The position numbers were made by a program, and so were the translations under genes. A model generated the notes under the pieces. That model had not been told where the DNA came from and did not search any database. It saw nothing but the letters and a program-made list of their open reading frames with translations. A stretch of DNA of 64,000 nt. Origin: Carpediemonas membranifera (Eukaryota > Fornicata). The DNA lies in NCBI GenBank assembly GCA_019828565.1, contig JAHDYR010000033.1:124001-188000 (forward strand), written 5' to 3'. Positions 9,988 to 19,149 of the stretch are shown here, in pieces. Positions within the stretch are counted from its first letter, which is position 1. Each line of letters opens with the position of its first letter.

Positions 9988-10414
9988 CTGCCCCCATGAC
10001 TTCCACCATAACATTGTGGATTGTCATCAAATTGAAAGATATCGATCAAATATAAAAGATCTTGTCGTCCCCAGACCTAATCTAAATTCCTTTTGCGATC
10101 TTCGGAAATTTGGTCCTTTTTGTCAGATTTGGCACAAAATGAGTCATTGCGTCTAAGTTGCCAGTGACGACGGATTGGTACGTAACTATGATCTTCTTCA
10201 CGCTCTATACTTCGTTCTTCTCCATTTCTGTCTCTTTCGCGCTTCTGTCTCGCTTCTTCAGTTTCATCGCTTCTCATTAGTTCGTTTCGGCGAGTTCACG
10301 CTCTCTCTCTCTCTTAGGTGATCATTTGCGTTCATTATCATTATCCTCGTGATTGCAATCACTTTTCCTCTTCTTCTCTTCTTTCTTCATCAAACAACAT
10401 CAACAGCACACGTC
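9988..10414 (-). other. R3 3' untranslated region and polypurine tract
   Basis: Non-coding stretch between the R3 pol stop (10415) and the 3' LTR. It is AT-rich with CT-rich runs such as the (CT)n at about 10300-10315, which is also found downstream of the R6 pol copy at 52930-52948. I see no gene in it. Confidence 0.6.
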
Positions 10415-12409
10415 TCAGGGGGATTTACCGGCGTGGCGTCCCTTCCTGAGCGATGGAAGCTTCAATCTCGGATGCTCATTAATGTATGCGTCCAGGGCAG
10501 CTAATCCATCGATTTCGCGGCTGTAATCGGTCCATGTGCCTTCGTCGTCATCGTAGCCCTCCCACAAGAGGAGGAACTGAAGGTTGCCCGCTTGTCGGCG
10601 ATGGTCAGCAACCTTCCTAACCACGTACTCTCCTTCGTTGCGGGCTGCCCAGTGTTTGAGCTCAGCGTCAGTGTAGCTGCCCTCGAACTGGTAAAGCTCA
10701 GAGGCATGTACTGTCAGGCGGTGGTCAGTGGTGAGGTCTTGAACGACGTAGGTGTTGGGGCGGTCGGGATTGGTGGAGATGACCCGGACCGGGCCCCGGG
10801 GTACGATGCCTATGGCAGTTTTGCGCTGGATCATGGCGGCGGATCCAAGGAGATGACTCGCTGGATGGCTCTGCGCTGGAGTTTGGCCACCGACAGCGCG
10901 TTGTCTGCTCTGTAAACAGCGTAGGGTGGTACGGAAGTGGTCGACGGTGAGGGAAGGTTGTCTAGTCGGTTCGTGGACGTCCCTGGCGTATAGGACTTCG
11001 TACGGCGACAGGTTGGAGGCGGTTAGAGGTGCGTTGTTGATTATATTCGTGATTCGTGGTAAGGCGTCCTCCCAGTCGTCGTCATGTTCGAGAATCCAGG
11101 CGCGTAGGTGTCTCTTCACCTCTTTGTTCGCTCTTTCAACAGCACCCTGTCCCGCAGGATGATAAGGCGTACCGATCTCGTGTCTTATACCGTGGTCTTG
11201 GCAAAATTCTCTGATGGTTCTGTTATGGTACTGTGAGCCACCATCGGTAATCAAGCATGTCGGGGAGCCATAGTGTTTCATCCATGTCGATAAAGCCGAA
11301 CGTGCAGATACAGCGTCCGTGCTCTTCGTGGGGTAGGCTTGGGTGAGTCTAGTAAACGTGTCGATAATCACAACCGCGTAGCGGTGTTGCCCGGGCAGTG
11401 AGAGGGGACCAATGGTGTCGGCCTCCACTACTTCGAAGGGTCGGCTGCCGGTCATGGGATGGGTCGCTTGGGGAAACGGTGAAAGCTTGAGGCGTGTCAA
11501 CTGGCAAACAGGGCACTGTCTTATCCAGGCAGTAACGTCCCGGCGCATGCCAGGCCAGCCCTTGTCGGCGGCTATGATGCGTTTGCAGGTGGCATCACGG
11601 CCAAGGTGACCAGCATCTCCGCCATGTGCTTCTTGGAAGGATTCCCGATGCGCCTCGGGTGGAGGGGAAGGTTCGACGGAGGTCTCGTCCAGGTGAACGA
11701 GGCGGGACAGGGTGTCCGCTACAGAGTTGTCGGAACCTGGAACGTGTACGATGTCGAATGAGTACTCAGACAGCGCGAGGCTCCACCTAATCACCTTGGA
11801 ATTCAAGGAACGGTCCATGTAGACCAAGTTACGGTGATCTAGATGAGCTGTGAAGTCTCGTCCAGCGAGATAGCGTCTGAACTTGGTAGTACCGAAGTAC
11901 AGAGCGTAGCACTCTTTCTCTATCGTAGACCAACGGCGCTGTTGGGGCGTGAGCGTCTTGGCGAAGAACGCGATGGGCTTAAACTCCGCGTTCATCAGCA
12001 CGCCACCAATGCCGTAGTCTGATGCGTCCGTAAAAATGTGGAGATGTTCGTCGGGACAGGGGTGGACCAGCGTGCGCTGCAGTAGAAGCTCTCGCTTAAT
12101 CTGCTCAAACGCGTCATGTTGTCGGTCGCCCCAAACGAACTTTTCGGCGGCTCGGGTGAGCTCGGTGATGGGTTCAGTCATATCGACGTAACGCTCAATG
12201 AGTGCTCGAAAGTAGTTCGCGAACCCGAGCAAGGCTCGGGCGTCCGTCAGACTAGTCGGCTCCTTGAGATCATGGATGGCCTCCAGACGGTCGGGGGAGA
12301 TCCGCTTACCGTCCTTGTCTACTCGCCAGCCCAAATAGTCGATGGAAGTCGCTCCAATGACCGTCTTGGAAGGATTAAGCTTCAGACCGGCCGCGTGGAT
12401 GCGAGCTAA
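10415..12409 (-). CDS. R3 Pol 3' part: RT end, RNase H, integrase, chromodomain
   Basis: Continuous frame from the R4 junction to the stop at 10415, about 660 residues. It starts in the RT thumb (GWRVDKDGKRISPDRLEAI), then RNase H (IFTDASDYGIGG, WSTIEKECYAL, AHLDHRNLVYM, VADTLSRL). Integrase shows the zinc-binding HHCC region (HGGDAGHLG...CPVCQ), the catalytic core with VEADTIGPL, ITDGGSQYHN and AVERANKE (the D,D-35-E triad), then a GPVRVI segment. The C-terminus is a chromodomain: EYVVRKVADHRR...FLLLWEGYDDDEGTWT. Chromodomains guide chromoviruses to methylated-histone chromatin. No defects are visible in this half. Confidence 0.93.
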   Translation of the reverse strand, partial: LARIHAAGLKLNPSKTVIGATSIDYLGWRVDKDGKRISPDRLEAIHDLKEPTSLTDARALLGFANYFRALIERYVDMTEPITELTRAAEKFVWGDRQHDAFEQIKRELLLQRTLVHPCPDEHLHIFTDASDYGIGGVLMNAEFKPIAFFAKTLTPQQRRWSTIEKECYALYFGTTKFRRYLAGRDFTAHLDHRNLVYMDRSLNSKVIRWSLALSEYSFDIVHVPGSDNSVADTLSRLVHLDETSVEPSPPPEAHRESFQEAHGGDAGHLGRDATCKRIIAADKGWPGMRRDVTAWIRQCPVCQLTRLKLSPFPQATHPMTGSRPFEVVEADTIGPLSLPGQHRYAVVIIDTFTRLTQAYPTKSTDAVSARSALSTWMKHYGSPTCLITDGGSQYHNRTIREFCQDHGIRHEIGTPYHPAGQGAVERANKEVKRHLRAWILEHDDDWEDALPRITNIINNAPLTASNLSPYEVLYARDVHEPTRQPSLTVDHFRTTLRCLQSRQRAVGGQTPAQSHPASHLLGSAAMIQRKTAIGIVPRGPVRVISTNPDRPNTYVVQDLTTDHRLTVHASELYQFEGSYTDAELKHWAARNEGEYVVRKVADHRRQAGNLQFLLLWEGYDDDEGTWTDYSREIDGLAALDAYINEHPRLKLPSLRKGRHAGKSP
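12387..12409. repeat. Left copy of 23-bp direct repeat flanking R4
   Basis: CCGGCCGCGTGGATGCGAGC followed by TAA. The identical 23 bp lies at 28582-28604. The unbroken R6 copy (around 50836-50858, opposite strand) has the sequence once, so it is a duplication made when R4 arrived. It is much longer than the 4-6 bp typical of integrase. Confidence 0.9.
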
Positions 12410-12470
12410 TGTGCCGGGGCGAAGAGATTGGAACCTTTACATAAACTGCGGACGTGGATGCCTTATGACA
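12410..12470 (-). repeat. 3' LTR of R4 (61 bp)
   Basis: In element sense it starts TGTCATAAGGCATCC and ends CCCCGGCACA. A polypurine tract, AAGGGGGGTAGGA (12471-12483 in plus coordinates, read on the minus strand), directly precedes it. It is extremely short for an LTR. Confidence 0.9.
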
Positions 12471-12483
12471 TCCTACCCCCCTT

Positions 12484-13014
12484 AAGCTTGAGCTTGTGGG
12501 ACTTGAGGTAGTCACGTGCCGCAGTGACGTGGCGGAGCCCGTCAGCGGGTTCCCATGTGGGATCGTAGTCGCCCTCCCAGCAGACGAGGAGCTGCAGTGT
12601 GCCGTTGCGGCGACGGTGCTTCTCGATGCCTTGCACGACGTACGTCTGCTCGTCGGAGGCGGCGAGGTTCTTCAGGCGGCTGAGCCCCGACTTGGTGTTG
12701 AAAGGAAGGACCTGGTCTACGTGAGCCATGAAGGGGGCGCTCTCGAAAAGGTCGACCAGCTGAAGGGTGTTGTTGTCCTTGATGGCGAGAATCTTGAACG
12801 GGCCGGCGAAGCCATGCAGCTTTGGGGTCTTCGTCCGGTTGAGCAGGACGAGGTCGCCTTCCTTGAAGCTAGTCGGCTGGCGGTCGGCGTTCGCCTTGGC
12901 GAGGCGCTTGTCTACAGTCTCGCGCTGCTTCTCGGCCGCCCTAGAGGTCAACTTGGAGAGGTGGGCTCGAAGTAAAGTGATGTAGGCTGAGGCTGAGGCA
13001 AGGGGCGAGTCACA
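12484..13014 (-). CDS. R4 integrase C-terminus with GPY/F-like segment and chromodomain
   Basis: The minus-strand frame enters from the left TIR of T (DSPLASASAYITLL) and ends at the TGA or TAG just before the polypurine tract. It contains a GPY/F-like module (GDLVLLNRTKTPKLHGFAGPFKIL) and a chromodomain (QTYVVQGIEKHRRRNG...LLVCWEGDYDPTWEP). It is the continuation of the integrase core at 25138-26160; joining the two flanks of T without the TA dinucleotides gives a continuous reading frame. Confidence 0.85.
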
Positions 13015-13060
13015 TACTGTTAGAATGGCCAGTTAATCCGGGGATATACGGAGGATAAAC
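13015..13060 (+). repeat. Left TIR of element T (46 bp)
   Basis: Begins TACTGTTAGAATGGCCAGTT and ends GAGGATAAAC. Exact reverse complement of 25092-25137. Confidence 0.95.
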
Positions 13061-14097
13061 GCAAATTCCTTATTCGTGCTTCAGGGCGTTCGAAGTCCTA
13101 AGAAGCAGCTGAAATGATAGATGCGAGTGCATTAATGACATATCCATGCTTGATGTAACATGTGCGAGATTGGTGGTCGAGCAAATTGCCTCTCGCATTT
13201 TAAGGTCGAAGGCAAAAGTGGTCGTACGACCAAGTGGCCTTGTCAGCAAAGTCTGTGTGTTCTAAAGAGTATCCTCTGTTGTTTTTATGCGTCAACTCCT
13301 TCTCAGTCGCCGGGAACTAATGACTGAATCAACCAATCAAAAGAATGAAGCTGTCCCCCAGAAAGCAGGCCATACTACGGTGGTATATAGTCAGTATACA
13401 TCATCGGAGTATGTTCGGTTTTCTGGGGGACAGATTCAATCTTCTGTATCTCAAAATTTGCAATTTTTTTATCGGCGATAAGATGGAATCAGAAGACTTG
13501 GCTCAGAGCTCAAGTGCACTTAGCTCCATAGAGCTGAGATCGGCAATTGGCATGATCCACCGCCGCAGAAGGTGCCCAAAGAGGCGCTGACGTTGAGCGG
13601 TCGATCATGGCCGTTTAACACATCAACGGGGGCCTCATCCCATGCAGTATCCATAACTTTTTACCATTTTCTTCTAGCTGCACTGGTTGGCAAATGAGCA
13701 TTTTGTGTCGCCTTCATCATGGCAATATTCGAGATCAAATCCAGATTTGCTTTTTTTGTGCACAAGGAGCACAACAGCAAATTCGCAAGTAATGCAGATG
13801 AAAATCAGATGAATCTTAATCAGGCACTCTCATACACACACTGCTTTAGTTTCGGAGCCAACGTCCATAAACTGAAGGAGTTCTGAACATTGTTTCACCA
13901 ATTGTGTGAAACTGGTGAAATTGTGAAATAGTGTTGAAACGGCCAGAGAAGAAGAAGGAACCCCGGCAGCGCAGTTGTAGCTGCTCTTATAGAGCTATAG
14001 CAACAGCCAAATTGTCTGATTTATCTCACAGACCGTTGCGCATGTACCTGCCTAGTTTTTGTACAAAAATCTTGTTTTTTTAAACTCTACAGAAATC
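13061..14097. other. Left subterminal region of element T with hairpins
   Basis: No convincing gene. It contains a strong three-tier hairpin at 13351-13433 (outer arms CTGTCCCCCAGAAA/TTTCTGGGGGACAG, inner arms CATACT/AGTATG) and an inverted repeat TTTCACCA/TGGTGAAA at 13893-13920 followed by TTGTGAAATAGTG. The latter motif is echoed near the right end of T (25002-25040). These may be transposase-binding sites or the T1 promoter. Confidence 0.55.
13351..13433. repeat. 83-nt hairpin in left subterminal region of T
   Basis: Perfect 14-bp outer arms CTGTCCCCCAGAAA and TTTCTGGGGGACAG enclose further complementary segments (CATACT/AGTATG). Confidence 0.7.
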
Positions 14098-16636
14098 ATG
14101 GTTGCTCATATTGTGTTCGAGAGCCACATCGGTACAATATATGATGACCAGCCACGCTCAGTTGAGCGCATGAATTACCTTCTTGGCTGTACCTACTTCG
14201 CCATGGTCGGAATTGGCCTCAACTCCGCCAGAACAAGACCTCAGCGCGAGCAATTCTGCCAGCTCGTCCGCGAGATGGAGGAGGCGGACCTGATCTCCCA
14301 GCGCATTCACGACGCAAGGTTCTTCCGCCCTCCAGCAGACTCCCGTCCCTTCCAACGTGCCGCAACCGCACACGGAAATCAACACCCTCCTCACCCTGTC
14401 TTCGTACGGGACGATTACCGCACCCACGCCATCCAGGAGCGTGCTGTGCAGGACTACAACGACTCAGAGGAGCGCTCCGCCAACTTTTCTGAGATCATGG
14501 AGCTCACATCGATCCTGATGTACGTCCGCAATGGCTTCAACTCGACCCAAGAGCTCTTTAAGCTCATCAACAACATCTCCCGCCGGCTTGGAAAGCCGAT
14601 CTCGAAGAACAAGACCGCGGAGGTGCTCATTAAGGACCTTGGCATTGACATGACCAGAATATCTGGTGTCTCAGAGGCCCTCACTGAGGAGGAGCGCGCC
14701 TTCGTCAAGCATCTCGTGCCGTGCAGGTCGGTCTCAGGCAATACAACATGGCGGCGTACCATGTCCGGCACGCAGTCGCGACTTGAGCTCACGAACCGTT
14801 TGACTGTAGCCGACGGAGCCGAGCCGACTCCGTTTTTCGACCACGACCTCGTCGCCGACCACACTTGGGAGCGACCGACGCTCACCCTCCACTATGACAG
14901 CGAATCCGACGCTGTCCAGCACTACCAGTCCCTCAAAGGCAGTGTAGGTATCGCCCATCTGGGCAAGCGACTGAACAGCTCGACCTGGGACAAGGTGGAA
15001 ACGGTGTGGTTCGATGGCGTGTACTATCTGCAGCAGGCAGTGCTTCACCCGGAGTGGCTCGAGTCTGACCAGACGAACTTCGAGCGTTGCTCTCGTGCCC
15101 TTCAGGACCCAGGCCATGTCGAGTTCCAACCACTAAAACTACTCCTGTGGCTCGACGCATGGAAGGGACATACCGCAACGTTCAAGATCCGCATCTACGA
15201 CCCGTCAGGCTTCACGTTCCCTAACCGCATCACTCCCCCCTTCCGACTCGTTGAGTGTCTTGCCGGTGAGAAGGAGCTGACGGAGGAGGGAAACCTTCAA
15301 CTCGTTGAGGAAGAAGTCGAGCGGATCTATCAAGCCCTCATACCGATCAGAGGAACTGACCAGGTCACCACCTTCGACCAAGTCATCGTCATGGGCGATC
15401 ACGCGGCCATCAGGAAGCTGTCATCCGGCATCGAGGGTAATGGAGGGCACTATCCCCAGCCCTTCAACAGCATCCGTCGAGACCACAAGGCGCTGCACCC
15501 CATTCCGGCGCACTCTCGGGTCACCTTGCATGATTTGCTCGAGCAGAAGGCAGCGTTCCACGCCGTGCAGGCCGACCCCGACCGTGTGCAGGACCCGAAA
15601 GAGGAGTATGGCAACTTCTCCGACAAGAGGGCCATCTTCGAGAACCGGCCAGAGCCCCGAGTCATCCACACGGAGCGAGTTGTCTTTTGTCCTCCGATCA
15701 TGCACAACTCGCACCGCCTGCTCGAGCAAGTGGCACGGCTATGCGCCAGCTTCCCCGCTGATCGGAACGCAACTGCCGTAGACAAGCGCAAGCTCCAGCG
15801 CATGTCATCCAACCGCAGTATTGACCGCACTGTCGGGTGCAACGAGCAGTCTGCTGCCAGAGTTCGCATGGCGAACACCACGAACGAGGATTACGAGGCT
15901 CTTCCTGAGTCCGTCCAAGATATTGTGCGACTCATTGGCTATCTCCAGGCTCTTTACTACTCAACCGAGCCTGTCACCGACAGCAAAGTCGCATTCCACT
16001 TCTTGGCCGCGTCCATGTGCCACCTGTTCCACGTCATGCTCAGTCTGCAGGCACACCAGACAAAGCTGGCGTTGCTCCCTCCTGGGCAAGCAGACAAGGC
16101 GGAGAAGCCATGTGCCCAGACACTCTATGTCAACAGCAGGCTCACTGCCCAGCCTCTTCTTCACGATCATCTCCGCATTCCTCTTTTTTTACCTCCTCGA
16201 GGAGTTCTTTGAGAGAGAGTTCATCAAGAACCAGGAGGTCCGAGCCGAGTTGCACAGGTCGGCCATGATCGAGAAGCTGTGTTTGACCGAGCAGACCACC
16301 CTCATCTGCACGTTCTTAACGGGTATTCGCTCGTTCGGTCGCCAGGACTACTCAGTCCCCCCGCTGAACAGGCTTCGTCGTGTCCGAGTCCACCAATGCT
16401 GCAGACAAGCTCGCTCATGGTTCGCCATTCGCAGCCACATGGAGGCAAGGCACCAATTCCATGCCACGGCGGCGGTGGTGCGCCTCTTCCAGGAGCTCGT
16501 TGACGAGATGTGGCAGTACGTCAACGATTATACGGCTTTGGCATGGGACGAAGAGTCTGGGGTGATGGTTTGCGAGTTGGCAGACATGGGTGAGGAGCTT
16601 GTTTGCTGCATTTGCGGTCATGCACGCGCTGAGTAG
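14098..16636 (+). CDS. T1: large protein, candidate transposase (one frame break)
   Basis: Start ATG 14098 (MVAHIVFESHIGTIYDD). The frame runs to 16212, but the other frame from about 16150 to 16636 continues the protein (YLLEEFFEREFIKNQEV). The switch falls in a run of seven Ts (16184-16190); six Ts would make one protein of about 845 residues. No standard domain is obvious. Segments reminiscent of divergent RNase H-fold transposases are LLLWLDAWKG (possible first Asp), VIVMGDHAAIRKLSSG (possible second Asp) and CPPIMHNSHRLLEQV. Being the first gene, the longest, and nearest the left TIR is also what a transposase would show. This assignment is inference; another possible frame disturbance lies near 16360-16450. 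The C-terminus has CCICGH. Confidence 0.6.
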
Positions 16637-16687
16637 TGAGTAAAGGAGTTTTATTGGTCAGTACATCCCATTTGGTGTGTTTCCCCC

Positions 16688-16718
16688 AACTACCAATTTT
16701 TTTTCAACATTGGTAGTT
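16688..16718. promoter_or_regulatory. Inverted repeat with T8 loop upstream of T2
   Basis: Arms AACTACCA and TGGTAGTT enclose a loop with eight Ts and CAACA. An almost identical unit in reverse orientation lies at 22311-22342, between divergent genes T5 and T6. The start codon of T2 is 40 nt downstream. TTTCACAATTTTCACA follows directly. Confidence 0.6.
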
Positions 16719-16758
16719 TCACAATTTTCACATTACGTCACTTGTTTGGTGAAAAACA

Positions 16759-17684
16759 ATGGAAACGCCACTTCCGACATGGCTGACGATGAATTTATCG
16801 CAACACAAGGCCTATATTCAATATGTCAAGCTTTCAGACAAGTCTGAGCTCTTGCCGTCTGTCAGGGCCTTCTTCAACAGAGATCTGGCGACTTCGAACC
16901 TCGACTGTCTGAACTACTCATTCGTCATGTATGTCAGACCCACTACACTTCTTGTTAACACAGTCTCATCGCAATTCGTGGGGTTGAGATGGACAACATC
17001 AAGGCTGCATGCCTTCTCTTCCGCGAGTCGTACAGGGAGGGGCAGACCCTGAGCGGACAACTGCACCAGGAGCGGTTTGTCATCGGCTTACGGACAGCCG
17101 TCTCCTGCAGAGGTCTTGGGTTCGCGAGGGTGCTTCTTAGCATAGCATCTGCCGAAGAACTCGTCCGACTGCAGTGCGACAAGCGACTCCAGGACATGTA
17201 TGCGTCCTTTGGCCTCAAGGAGTCATCGGACCCGTCGCAGGTCGAGCAGCTGGTGGACACGGGGGGCAACCCACTTGCCATTGTCACGATGGAGGGCACG
17301 ATGGGTCCCAACAAGTGGACCAACCTCGGCAAGAGCCTGACAGAGTGCTGTGGGATGATAATGCAAGGCTCTACGTTGATCCGCGTGACCAACCATGGTA
17401 ATAGACTTGATCAGCACGCTCATGGGATGCCTGCTTCCGACAAGAGGAGTGTTGACTCGTTCGTGGAACGCACCCGTGTGTCCGTGCGCCGTGAACGTGC
17501 GGCAAAACGGCCTAACGTCACCCGAATCAGGCAGAAGTTGATGATTATCCGCCATTACAACCTTCGTTCTTTCACGCTGGTCAAAGAGATCAAGGAAACG
17601 AGGACCGAGATGCGTAAGGAGAAGAAAGCCAACTTCTGGGACAGTGAATGGAATATTTCCGTTGAGGATGACGAAGAAGTGTAA
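16759..17684 (+). CDS. T2: 296-aa protein of unknown function, one 35-nt intron
   Basis: Exon 1 is 16759-16928 and exon 2 is 16964-17684; the 35-nt intron (16929-16963) begins GTATGT and ends TTAACACAG. Splicing joins two half-frames precisely (phase 2) to give 296 residues starting METPLPTWLTMNLSQHK. The C-terminal third is strongly basic (ERTRVSVRRERAAKRP), suggesting nucleic-acid binding. I recognise no family. It ends 24 nt before the stop of convergent gene T3, with AATAAA in the overlap region. Without splicing the protein would be cut after about 97 residues. Confidence 0.7.
16929..16963 (+). other. Spliceosomal intron in T2 (35 nt)
   Basis: GTATGT 5' site, CTTGTTAACACAG 3' end with a branch-like TTAAC next to the splice site; removal restores one frame. 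Confidence 0.75.
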
Positions 17685-17708
17685 ATGAAATGAAAATAAA
17701 ACAAGAAT

Positions 17709-18470
17709 TTATAGCTCCTGTGCCGAACACTCTAAGTAGTAATTCATGATGGCTTGGTATACCTTGCGACGCAGCACATCACGCGATTCAGCCTCAGCAC
17801 GTTCCGCATTCCGCTTGGCAATGACAGAAGTGAGCTGACTGAGTGTCTTAGCCTCCTTCTTCAGAACTCTGGTGGGTCTGGCGAAGATGAGATCCGCGTC
17901 GCGGTCACGGCAAGGCTTGCTCAGGACGAGCTTGACGTCATCGACCGTCACACCGCACGATGAAGCAGCGAAGGCATGGACCTTAGCCCGGTAGGCGATG
18001 GGAATGCGGTGAAAGGCATCATCCATCTCGCGGACAGTCGCGATGAGTGGGTCGTCCGTGTCCAGCTCATCTGTCTGGGCGTCAAGACTGAGGAGAGCCT
18101 TGAAGCGGTGACGCTTGTCCTCATCACCGCCTCCCTGCCACTTGCGGCTGATCTCTTCGACCGACTGGAGATTGCCGTAGAGCTTGTCCTTCTTCAAGGA
18201 GGCTACTTTCATCTTAGGGACCTCGGCGGCAAACTTCTGGCTGAAGTCGACAACCCATCCGTTTGCGCGGGTAATATCGTCATTATTAAGGAGGAAATTG
18301 CTGATAAAGGTCTGAACGATCTCGATGGGCGTCTTGTGAGCTTTTCGGGCTGTTTTCGTGGACTTGTTGGACTTGCTCTGGCTCTTTTGCTGCGCTTTCT
18401 TGCCAAGAGCCATTCTCCTCTCCTTTTGAGCTTCAGTGGCCTGTATATTGCCTTGTTTACTTCTTGCCAT
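17709..18470 (-). CDS. T3: 253-aa basic protein, unknown function
   Basis: ATG at 18470. The first ~45 residues are very Lys/Gln/Ser-rich (MARSKQGNIQATEAQKERR...KSQSKSNKSTKTARK), like a nuclear localisation or DNA-binding tail. The rest is a mixed helical domain with no motif I recognise, ending with a Glu/Arg helix (AKRNAERAEAESRDVLRRK). It is convergent with T2 (24 nt between stops) and divergent from T4, sharing a 680-bp upstream region with an imperfect 51-nt hairpin. A DNA-binding or structural role is possible but unsupported. Confidence 0.7.
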   Translation of the reverse strand: MARSKQGNIQATEAQKERRMALGKKAQQKSQSKSNKSTKTARKAHKTPIEIVQTFISNFLLNNDDITRANGWVVDFSQKFAAEVPKMKVASLKKDKLYGNLQSVEEISRKWQGGGDEDKRHRFKALLSLDAQTDELDTDDPLIATVREMDDAFHRIPIAYRAKVHAFAASSCGVTVDDVKLVLSKPCRDRDADLIFARPTRVLKKEAKTLSQLTSVIAKRNAERAEAESRDVLRRKVYQAIMNYYLECSAQEL

Positions 18471-19149
18471 CGTTGTTTCCTTAAAATGCGTGTGAAAATG
18501 TGAAATGAACTGTGACTCTCGACATTGCTGCGCAGCTATGGTATTCCAACGGCACAGAACGGGTTTATAGCATGCATATGATCCATTCTGGTGCCTTTAT
18601 CCTCTATAACCAACATCAGTCCATCAAAATGAATCTTGCAACAGAATACTCATCCACACGCATCGAGAACGAAAAAGAAGCATATAACCAACATCAACAA
18701 CCTAATAGAAGGCTGCATGCAAGCGTAGAGCTCTCCTAGTCAATTCTTCATTTTCACCACCATCGATCTCCACGTCAGGATGAAACCGTGCGCCCAAAAG
18801 CTCAGAGATGCCGTTATAGATGATATAACGACGTCTCTGAGCTTTTCAGCGATTTCAGTTTCTGGCCATGGATAAGCTACAAATCCTGTCAATGTTGTCC
18901 TCAGAGGACACTGAAAAATTTAATCTGTGTCCTCTGAGGACCAAATTGACAAAATCGAAAATGGAGCGAGGAGATGTCCATCGAAAAACGGCCAAAACAG
19001 CGCAGGTGCAGAATGAGCTGAAAATCGGCCAAGGGGTAGCTCTTGGGTCTTTATGGCTGATCGGAGGTATTTACATGACAGCTGGCAATATTTATTGAGA
19101 TAAAACGTATTTCATTTTTCGAGAAAGTCTTCTGAGGACCAAATTGACA
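18471..19149. other. Divergent intergenic region between T3 and T4
   Basis: Contains a near-perfect hairpin at 18796-18846 (AAAGCTCAGAGA/TCTCTGAGCTTT with inner CGTTATA/TATAACG), TGTCCTCAGAGGACA-type palindromic repeats near 18895-18945 and a direct repeat TCTGAGGACCAAATTGACAA at about 18930 and 19131. GTGTGAAAATGTGAAATG lies just upstream of T3 (about 18489). A possible 76-aa frame starts at 18868 but overlaps these repeats and I do not call it. Confidence 0.6.
18796..18846. repeat. 51-nt two-tier hairpin in T3/T4 promoter region
   Basis: Outer arms AAAAGCTCAGAGA and TCTCTGAGCTTTT, inner arms CGTTATA and TATAACG, separated by short unpaired bases. Confidence 0.75.

Noticed and set aside
18868-19098. 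76-aa protein between T3 and T4
   Set aside because: It overlaps palindromic and direct repeats, lacks coding character, and its distance to T4 suggests regulatory sequence.
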